DNA of 64,000 bases from NCBI GenBank assembly GCA_023105745.1, contig JALGQZ010000009.1, positions 5,310,937 to 5,374,936 on the forward strand. The letters run 5' to 3'. The position numbers and the translations under genes were made by a program. Position 1 is the stretch's first letter, and each line of letters opens with the position of its first letter. The stretch is from Austropuccinia psidii. Lineage: Eukaryota; Basidiomycota; Pucciniomycetes; Pucciniales; Sphaerophragmiaceae. Positions 56,458-64,000 of this stretch are shown piece by piece. The notes beneath the pieces are model-generated. The model was given only the letters and a program-made list of their open reading frames with translations, ran no database searches and was not told the DNA's origin.

Positions 56458-57816
56458 TCAGGCTTTTCCCTGCTTGCTAGGGAAGCCTTTTGATGACCCT
56501 TGCCCACTTTCAGGCCTCTTGAAGCATTTTTCAAATGGGTGTTTACCACCACAATAATTGCACAAGCCTTCTTTAATCCTCCTCTCCTTTTCAGAACCAA
56601 TTAATTTGTTGTCCCTATTGAGCAGAGCAGCATGAGGCTTGTCTTTGGACACTTGAAAATTCTTCCCCTTCTTATTCTTCTTGTGATAAGGCTTCTTTGA
56701 TGATGAACTTTGAGGAGGCTTGGAGGAGTTGGATCCACTGATTGGAGGCTTCTTCTCTTGATGACTGCCCTTTTCCTTCTGCCTCTCATGGTACCTGGTA
56801 TCTAATTCCAAGGTGATATCCATGAGTTCTTGAAGGCTATCAAAAGTTCCAGGGTGAGAGGCCAATTGGTCCAACAATCTTGATTCCAAGCCTCTTCTAT
56901 ACACATGAATATAGGCCCTTTCCCCCCAGTCTCCAATTCTTGACATTAAACTTCTGAAATCAGCTATGTACAAGGAAACTTGACCACTTTCCCTCATCCT
57001 CAAATTTTCCAGCTCTTGTTCAGCTTTTCTGACTTCATTGGGATCACCAAACAGAGTGAATAACTGGGTTTCAAACAGCTGCCAGTTATTGAGGAGATAA
57101 GAAGGGTCTTCATTGGAGATATTTGAGAGGTAAGGTTCAATCCATTTGCCAGCTCTACCTGTAAGAAAAGAAGTTGAGTAAAGCACCTTCTTCCTGTCAG
57201 AGAAGAAGTTTGCTGTGTCATTATGAAAGATTAATTGACAGGATTGAATGAATCCTCTCAGTTTATGAGCTTTAGTACCATCAAAAGAATCAGGTGCCTT
57301 AATTGATGGAGTCTTGAATGCAGGGACTTTTGAAGTGTCCCTTGGGGCAACTGCTTGAGTGAGCTGTCCCATAAACTGAGTCATTTGCTCCATCATCTTG
57401 AGGAGATTTGGTTCAGCTTGAGAGACAGAAGGTTGATTAGAAAGGGCTAGATTTGGAGCCTCAGGGGCTTCAGTAGCACCTGCCAAGGCAGCTGCCACTT
57501 CAGTCTCCTCAGATTCTTCCTCTTCCACAGACTCCTCCCCCTCCTTATCTTCAGCTTCCCCAAATCTACTTCTAGGCCCTTGAGAAACACCAGGATAACC
57601 ACCCAATAGTCCAGAGAATGATCTTGATCTTCTAGACTTCACACCTCCTCTTCTGGAGGGTGCTGCTCCTTCCATTGGTGGTCCTCTGTCCAAATTTTCA
57701 CTCAGTTGATGAACTGATGGTGTGCAGTCAAGAGGAGCCCTTGGTGTAGGGGTGAGAACAGCTTGATGTCTCTGGGATCTTGTATTCTTGGCTGGTGGGC
57801 TATGCTGAACTGGCAT
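56458..57816 (-). CDS. Element 4 Gag, intact
   Basis: The start is placed at [20 protein letters not shown] (57816), because the same start is used in element 3 and the open frame upstream to 57918 is not conserved. About 452 residues. Residues 1-110: Ser/Arg/Glu-rich. 165-330: capsid-like ([60 protein letters not shown]). Then a basic linker and a zinc knuckle [13 protein letters not shown] near the C-terminus with CX2CX3HX4C spacing, one residue shorter than usual. It forms the virus-like particle that packages the RNA. It is the only apparently intact long protein-coding ORF in the window. It ends in TGA just after a GGGAAAA heptamer. Confidence 0.85.
   Translation of the reverse strand: MPVQHSPPAKNTRSQRHQAVLTPTPRAPLDCTPSVHQLSENLDRGPPMEGAAPSRRGGVKSRRSRSFSGLLGGYPGVSQGPRSRFGEAEDKEGEESVEEEESEETEVAAALAGATEAPEAPNLALSNQPSVSQAEPNLLKMMEQMTQFMGQLTQAVAPRDTSKVPAFKTPSIKAPDSFDGTKAHKLRGFIQSCQLIFHNDTANFFSDRKKVLYSTSFLTGRAGKWIEPYLSNISNEDPSYLLNNWQLFETQLFTLFGDPNEVRKAEQELENLRMRESGQVSLYIADFRSLMSRIGDWGERAYIHVYRRGLESRLLDQLASHPGTFDSLQELMDITLELDTRYHERQKEKGSHQEKKPPISGSNSSKPPQSSSSKKPYHKKNKKGKNFQVSKDKPHAALLNRDNKLIGSEKERRIKEGLCNYCGGKHPFEKCFKRPESGQGSSKGFPSKQGKA
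56464..56470 (-). promoter_or_regulatory. Candidate -1 ribosomal frameshift site between Gag and Pol
   Basis: Sense G GGA AAA in the Gag frame fits the X XXY YYZ heptamer, two codons before the Gag TGA (56458-56460). Slipping back by one base enters the Pol frame without a stop. The heptamer is kept in element 3, but a 1-nt indel downstream there changes the relation of the frames. Confidence 0.45.
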
Positions 57817-58585
57817 CTTGAAAGAAGAATGAATAGAAACTTGATTATACTTTGAATAAAATAAGGCTTGACCAAAACAATCAAATGAGAATCTTGATGA
57901 ACTTGAGAAATCAATCAATTGTCTTGAAGTGAATCAATATGAATAAATCTTGAAGAGTGAATATGACAAAGTCAAATTCTTACGAATAATCAATTTCAAT
58001 CAATAAGTCAAATCAAGTAAATCAAGTCAATTCAAAATCAAATCAATTAAGTCTTGAGGAATTCAATCAATATCTTCAAAATCAATTCAATTTTCTTGAG
58101 GAATAAAATTTAAATCAATAAATCAAATCACATCTTGAGGATAAATCAGATATCTTGAGGAATCAAATCAAGTCAATCAATCAAGTCAATCAAAGTCAAA
58201 TCAAAGTCTTGAGGTGAAATCAATGTCTTGAGGAATCAATCAATAAATTTGAGAAATTTCAAAACCAAAATCATTGAATGCCCCAAATCAATAAAATCCC
58301 TGAATGATGAATCAATTAACCCAAATAATTCCACTCAAATAACCTGATAAAAACCTGAATTCAGACAAAAAGAGAAATGAGAATGATAAAGAATAAAGTG
58401 AAATGGTCAGCAGAATTTTTGAAATGAGAAAGAGAATCAATTTTCATTTGAATAAAATGAATGAGATGAAAATTGATAAGAGAGAAAAATCATAAAAATC
58501 ATAAAAATCATAAAATCATGAAAAGATCATAATTGAAGAATGAGATAAATGAATAAAATGAATGAAAGGAAAAGAAGCAATTATG
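57817..58585 (-). other. Element 4 leader (5' UTR)
   Basis: AT-rich, no ORF. Six copies of the octamer CCTCAAGA (sense; TCTTGAGG on plus at 58052, 58094, 58133, 58153, 58207, 58226) within 182 bp, in a background of TTGATT words. Confidence 0.7.
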
Positions 58586-58599
58586 AGTCAATTAAAATA
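58586..58599 (-). other. Putative self-primer binding site of element 4
   Basis: Sense TATTTTAATTGACT, one base inside the 5' LTR. It can pair with AGTTAATTAAAATA in the LTR (58959-58972), 13 Watson-Crick pairs plus one G-U. No TGG-type tRNA site is seen here. Self-priming is known in the Tf1/sushi lineage to which Pol belongs. Confidence 0.6.
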
Positions 58600-58600
58600 A

Positions 58601-59378
58601 TGTCACAGGGGCTCTTCTAAAATGAAGAGGGCCTGGCACTCAGTGAACAGACTTACTTATGGAGGGCTCAGAAGAAATACTCAAATGATAAGAGTAATGA
58701 AATAAGATGATAATTTCCTAGTCATAAAATAATAAGAGTTAAAATATATGAGAGGAAAACAAAAGCAATAATAAAGAGCCAACCACAAATAATCCTGTAC
58801 CACTGTTTCAACCTGTTCAGAAAAGAGAAAAGGATTAATAAAGGATATGGCCACCAGGACTCTACTGAACAGGTGAGGGAAGGCAAAGACTAACTTAATA
58901 AATAATAAAATAATATTTCTTAAATGAGAAATAAAATAATATTAAATAATAAATCCAATATTTTAATTAACTGGGGGAAAAACCCCCAGGCAGATGAAGA
59001 GGGGCTGGTATATGTGAGAAATACCAGCCTTGAAGTTTGAGTGTTGAGATACTGGCCTGTATGCTGGAAGAAGTTGTATGTGGGATTGAATCCTGTATTG
59101 GTGAATCCAATACAGGTTATACAGTCAATACAGGTATTTGCGCCTGTATTGATGAAAGGCCTGTATTTGGTGAATCCTGTATTTGGGTCTTGCCTGTATG
59201 AAGCTGTATTGAGGTCTGAAACTGTATTTGGAGAATGTAGAATGAAACCCCCTTGCTGATTGGGTTTTGAAGGGTATCCATGAAATAATGATTGTTGCTG
59301 ATTGGGTTTTGAAGGGTACCAATGAGGTAATGATTGTGGAAGATGATTGGTAATGCCCCTGCCTCCTTGGCTGTGACA
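58601..59378 (-). repeat. 5' LTR of element 4 (family A)
   Basis: 778 bp, same length as the 3' LTR. Differences that I can see are at the sites corresponding to 50513 and 50523 (region CCAGGAGTCTACTGAAAAGG) and at two positions in the CTGTAT-rich part. Hairpin at 58971-58989. Confidence 0.95.
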
Positions 59379-60092
59379 CAGTACTTAACAGAAGGTCTAT
59401 ATTTCATTATCAACCTTCCATATTTTTAACTTATTAGTCTTATAATTATTATACCATCAATAATACTCTTACTAATGGGTTTACCCCCATAAATTTTCTA
59501 TTATAAAGAATACATATTCATATTACAGCTTTATATTGAAATAACCGTAAAAATATATATTATTATATAAAAAATCCCACTTATATTATATCATATCATT
59601 TATATATTTCACAAATATCCATTTATATTAAACAATAACCTACCATTTAGCTATTAAAATTCTTATTGGTATGCTATTTTAGAAAAAGCCCTTTAAAACT
59701 ATTAAGTATTCTAAAAGATGTAACATCAAATTCAACTTACCCTTATAGCATATATTAGTACTATTATATTAAGTAAACCTTGTATACTATTAAGATCTTA
59801 CCCTTATATCTTTTCTATTATTACTTAAAAATCATATTTTATCCTTTTTTAACTTCTGGGTCACTTATCTGATTATTAATTAGGTCTTATAGAGACTTCT
59901 GATAAGTCTTCATTAGTTGTAAAGCCACAGCCTTAAAATTGATTTGTGAGCTCTTTAGGGAGACTTTTTAGTATATTCCAAGGGGAATCTAAAACACCAT
60001 TAGCCCCCCTTGGTTTCAGGAGTATTTCAGAAATTACAAACTGTTTACCTGTGATTTCTCCCTCAAGGACTTCCTCATCCAATCCCACACCA

Positions 60093-60400
60093 TGATATGG
60101 GGCCTATGGACCATTCCCTGTGGGCGGTAGAAGTCATAGGGGGACTAAAAGGCCAAACAAACTCCTAGTCAAAGGGGCCCTGAAGGCCCTGGATATTATG
60201 GAAAGGGCCAAAGACCCCTGGAATTCTGAGAAGGCCCCAGGCCCAATTATAGTGAGATGGCCTGGGGCAAGGGATTATGGAAATGGTGCCAGAGGCCATT
60301 TGATGAAAGATATTTACAGAACAGGTTAATGTGGCCCAAAAGCCACTTCAAACCACCAGGGGCCAATTGTCCATAAATTTGTCCATACAAGAATTTCCAT
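60093..60400 (-). repeat. LTR B fragment
   Basis: GGCC-rich sequence (GTAGAAGTCATAGGGGGAC, GACCCCTGGAATTCTGA, AGGGGCCAATTGTCCATAAA) aligning with about 36340-36640. Neither LTR terminus is present. The ORF at 60120-60329 is a by-product. Confidence 0.6.
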
Positions 60401-60404
60401 AAAC

Positions 60405-61229
60405 CACCATTTGGGGGTCTTTCCAATGGTTCTGACAATAATGGAAATGAAAATTCTATAACTTTGAATATTGGATTCTAACCATACCATATGAGATACC
60501 TTTGTATAGACCTCATTCAGAGATGCAAAATTAATCAACATTGAGCTCATCAGCTTCAAAACTGACAAAGTTATGGCAGTTTTAAGTCAAAATCTCACAG
60601 TTTTGCCAAAACCCCTATATTGTGGGATGCTATACCATATCCTTTAATATGAGGTGTCAATTCTACAAAGAATACTTATCCTTCAATAACTCATTTTTTT
60701 GGCCTGTATGGGGTTCCCATACAGGATCTCTAAAGCATACAATGCGTCATACACATTAAAGAAGGCTATGAGGTCCCCAAAAGAAATTTTCACCCTGTTT
60801 TGCTTAAAATTTTACTATACAGGCTGTAAGAGCCACAAGCCAGTCCTTGGAAGTGAAACTTCTTCACACTTCCTACATGAAAAGGTAAAGAGGCCCTTTC
60901 TTCCCAATTTCAGGATAAAAGAGGGCCTTTTCTCTTCCAAAAAGAGAATCCCCATCCTGCTCTTGAGCTCCTATGTAGTACAACTGTTCAAAACAGTTAT
61001 ACTTTTTGAAAATGATCAGTTATACTATAGTATTTGATATTTTACTGCTTATTATAATTACCCAATGGATAATCAGTGCACCCAGGGCTTTCAGTAGCAC
61101 TCACCACCACTATTACTTCATATTAAAAGCCCAGATACTCTCATTGAACAGTTCTTTATCATAAATTACTGTGTCACGATCATAGCTAAATCCTTATATA
61201 CTATTATAATAGCTTTATCATAGAATCAG
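60405..61229 (+). repeat. LTR D fragment, 5'-truncated
   Basis: Aligns with the second half of the plus-oriented LTR at 26448-27889: ATGGCAGTTTTAAG (60573), AATATGAGGTGTCAATTCTAC, GGTCCCC, CACTCACCACCACTAT and the end ATCATAGAATCAGCC. More diverged than the other copies; the strong palindrome is lost. Confidence 0.65.
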
Positions 61230-61283
61230 CCTTAAAATATAGATTTTTTTTGTTTTTATTCTATCATAGAAAACTGAAAAACC

Positions 61284-61285
<2 letters not shown>

Positions 61286-61349
<64 letters not shown>
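61286..61349. repeat. (TA)n microsatellite
   Basis: About 64 bp of uninterrupted alternating A/T, roughly 32 TA units. Confidence 0.98.
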
Positions 61350-61350
<1 letters not shown>

Positions 61351-64000
61351 GAATTTTCTATATCTTTTTTTTTGATGATTATAATCAAAAGAAAATTGAT
61401 TATGATACTCTTATCTTATGCTAAATATTTATTTTTGAAAAAGAAGGAATTATTGTTTTGAAATAAATATTTAGATTTATTTTCAATTTAATTACAAATC
61501 ATAATTTTAAAGAAAAGAACCTGATTGATTCCTTTTTAATTAAAGATTCAAAATAGATATATATAGCTCTGAATAAAAAAAGAAAGAAAAGTAGATTTAT
61601 TTCGAAGTTTAATTATCAAATCTTTCATTTATCTAATTAATTTATTCTTAAATAAAGGAATAAATTTATTTCTCAACAGAATAATCAATTTTTCAAGTTT
61701 TTTCATTTTTGATCATCTAAATTTTCTTCTAATGAGGGACTAATAGTTGTTTGGTTTTCAAAACACAATTATTGAAGAAACTTAATTGGATAATATTCTC
61801 ATTTGAAGAATGCTTTATCTTAAAAACTTCAAATATTCTGGTTGCTTTGACAACAAAAGCTTTTTTCTTAAGTAATAAGAACAGCATCCAAGAAGGTATC
61901 AACCAATAAATAGCTCAAGAAAATTGGCATTCTAAATAAGAATAACAAGTCTTATGGAAAGAAAAATGAAAGTATGCAATACTTTTAGAAAATCTTGATT
62001 CACTAATTTATTCATTATGAGAAATTGATATTGAATTGATTCTTAAACTATTTACAATTGATTACCAATTGTTTTTGAAATGAACTAAAGTAGTTATTGA
62101 ATTCTTAATTATTGAAAACTAAATTGGTCATCATTTTCCACTAAATTCATTCTCAATTATAAACTGAGTTTATTTAAGAAGCATTTGAATAAATTTTTAT
62201 ATTACCATAGCATTCTTTATGGGACTGGCTTTCCAGTGATACTGTTTAACTTAAATTTAACCAAAATCTTACCTTTTGACTTCTTCAAGTGTTCACATGA
62301 AATAACTGTAAAGCTCTTTGAGATTACATATGAGATGACTTTTCCAGAAATGTTTATGGGATATGTAGAGAATTTCTGTAAGACTCAGTAGAAATATTTG
62401 ATATAAGTATAGATAAAGTAGCATATTCCTTTATTTTTCAAATGATATTCCCTGAACAGCTTTACAAAGAAACAGTGCAAAAAATTGAAAAATCTGGGCT
62501 CTTGCCCTAAAAAAGAATAGGAAATCATCATTTCCTAAAGTCTGACTTGGATATTTGAAAGAAATATCTACTATCACATGTTAATTAACAATTCTTCATG
62601 AAGTCTGCAAAAATAATCACCACCATCACATTCTCACATAGGAAGCTAAGAGGATGAGTATGAAGATGAAATTTTTCTTAGATCTCTATTATTCTAGAAA
62701 GTTTTCTCAAGGAAGTGTTTTATTCTAGAAAAAGCTTTTCAAATTTTATTTGTGAGAATGAACCCACTTTATGAATTAAAAAGGCCTCTTATTCAGATGA
62801 CACAAACAGGTCTATTACATTTTTGGATTTTTTGAGCTACATAGCATCCCTTTGATGACTTATCCCACAGATTGCAGATCTTTTACACTATATCCTGGGA
62901 GACCCTTCCTGATTCATTGAAGACCCATTATAGAAAGCGTTTCTATGGAAAATAAGAAAAAACTCCACCAAATGAAAAAATTGGCCAGAATCTAGGGGTG
63001 CATACAAATTGATATGTATTTTATACTTTGTAATAGTGACCTTTATCTATTATTTACTTTTTTGGAGGGGCTCTTCTATGGCCAATCGGGGGAAACAAAT
63101 CAAAACAACCGTGGTGGTTGGACGGACATCTCCCTGATGCTCTCCCATAGGTTTGGGGTATTTTTTATTGAAGATGTAGTGAAGACCCTTCCAAATGTTT
63201 TCTATGAAGTAGATTTTTGGGGGTATAAAAGATGTATCTAGAGATAAGGTTATGCAAATTTGAGAAGTCTTTTGACAAAATTGATCTTTTTGTGGCTACT
63301 AAATAATGAAAAACAAGTCATTTGTGATGATCTCTGTGTGCCACGTGGTATATCTTACATATTTTAATATTCCAAGAATAGTCTTAAAGAAGTTTTTCAT
63401 ATGAAAAAACCAAAATTACTAATTTTCTTGAAGAAGAAAAGGAACAACCTTTTCAGTTCCAAAAACCTATGGATCAAAGACCAGATTTGGATTACACACA
63501 AGATTCCCCTAAGGGTAAGTTCATAAGGTGAATGAGATCGAATTAACTCCATGAGGTGTTAATATGACAAATAATTCAACAATTAATCATCAATTTCATG
63601 TAAATTATTTGTGTAAATGTTTTTTTTTGATTTCCACACCAAAATAATGGGATTCTGAAACCTCCCTGGCTAAATATACACTAAATCTAGAGTTATTCAT
63701 TTTTTTGCACTTAAAACTACTGTATTTCTACATTTTTCACTCTACCCATGGTGGATATTAGTCTTAGAGGCTGAATAATTATTTTTGATGTATACACAGC
63801 TAAAGGAAGCAAAAGACATCAGAGAGAGCCAGGGTACCCCTTTTTCTGAGCCCTCTGAGGTGTGTCCCTTCCCAGAGCTTTAGTACCTGGCTTATAATTA
63901 CTTAATTACTAAGTTTGGACTCTTTGGGAAGATTTTTACTATGGCTAAGTGTTATTAAATCATGAGAGAATTTCAAATAAGCTCTGGCTTTTACATTAGA
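61350..64000. other. AT-rich DNA, no gene assigned
   Basis: No recognised TE termini or domains. The longest open stretch that could be coding is 63014-63241 on the plus strand (LEGLFYGQSGETNQNNRGGW, then TDISLMLSHRFGVFFIEDVV). It has a less skewed composition than its surroundings but no family that I know. The stretch at 62185-62391 encodes a hydrophobic, cysteine-containing peptide of unknown nature. Either could be a relic exon; I cannot support a gene. Confidence 0.5.

Larger units (their letters stand above)
50255..59378 (-). mobile_element. Element 4: complete young Tf1/sushi-like chromovirus
   Basis: 9124 bp, two 778-bp LTRs (50255-51032 and 58601-59378) that differ at only about four sites by eye. 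The TGTCAC...GTGACA ends are intact, and there is a perfect 5-bp target duplication CAGTA (50250-50254, 59379-59383). Sense is minus: 5' LTR, putative self-primer site, 784-bp leader, Gag, Pol (protease, RT, RNase H, integrase, chromodomain), 1.7-kb 3' UTR, polypurine tract, 3' LTR. Gag is intact; Pol has one active-site change, two nonsense codons and one frameshift. Confidence 0.95.
49661..60090 (+). repeat. LTR C, second copy, split by element 4 (49661-50254 and 59379-60090)
   Basis: The two flanks of element 4 align in order with the single copy at 19070-20187: CTTGTTTTTGAGTGCCCCT-like, CCAAGAAGGAGAATAATTAT, then TTAACAGAAGGTCTA on the far side. The copies differ at many positions, so this LTR is old compared with the insert. 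It ends at CCCACAC (60084-60090). The part left of 49840 includes a diverged internal repeat (GTGCAATAACTTCAATAAAT / ACACCATCTGAAAATTCCTC). Confidence 0.7.

Noticed and set aside
61286..61349. (TA)n tract as a replication or recombination element
   Set aside because: It is a plain microsatellite; nothing around it supports a function.

Overview
This 64 kb window looks like a transposon-dense, gene-free stretch of a large fungal genome. I found no intact host gene, tRNA or rRNA. The gag and pol proteins resemble Ty3/gypsy-type families that I recognise from rust fungi (Pucciniales), most closely myrtle rust (Austropuccinia psidii). That assignment is from recall, not from a search. Short GT-AG introns in a transposase relic fit a basidiomycete.

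Layout. (1) 1-1272: end of a GGCC-rich LTR ('LTR B') that interrupts the integrase of a minus-strand Ty3-type element. (2) 1273-8944: that element (element 1): integrase, RNase H, RT, protease, zinc knuckle, capsid and leader, then its own 5' LTR ('LTR D', 7524-8944). (3) 8945-16798: a decayed plus-strand relative (element 2), cut by a solo LTR D (14385-15818) and ending in a truncated LTR D. (4) 16799-19065: an LTR B copy with an AT-rich insertion. (5) 19070-39880: a third retroelement ('C': LTR, gag, protease relic), split by element 3.

(6) 23798-38298: element 3, a Tf1/sushi-like chromovirus with a CCACC target duplication. It contains a solo LTR D (26448-27889) and an LTR-B-type element (gag plus LTR, about 32390-36726), which itself carries another solo LTR D (33004-34431). 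This is a four-layer nest. (7) 39880-44227: AT-rich unassigned DNA with a promoter-like cluster. (8) 44228-48358: a Mutator-like (MULE) transposon whose transposase relic has a FAR1-type zinc region and an OTU-protease-like tail. (9) 50255-59378: element 4, a complete young chromovirus with near-identical 778-bp LTRs and a CAGTA target duplication, inserted in a second C LTR. (10) 60093-61229: LTR B and D fragments. (11) 61230-64000: AT-rich DNA with a (TA)n array and nothing recognised.

Most notable observations: element 4 appears able to self-prime reverse transcription, because a 14-nt LTR segment is complementary to the sequence just inside the 5' LTR and sits beside a strong hairpin conserved across LTR families. 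Its RT is stopped exactly at the catalytic YLDD box. Its 3' UTR carries an old tandem duplication with paired intron-like splice signals. The C LTR copy at 19 kb preserves the uninterrupted form of the element 4 insertion site.
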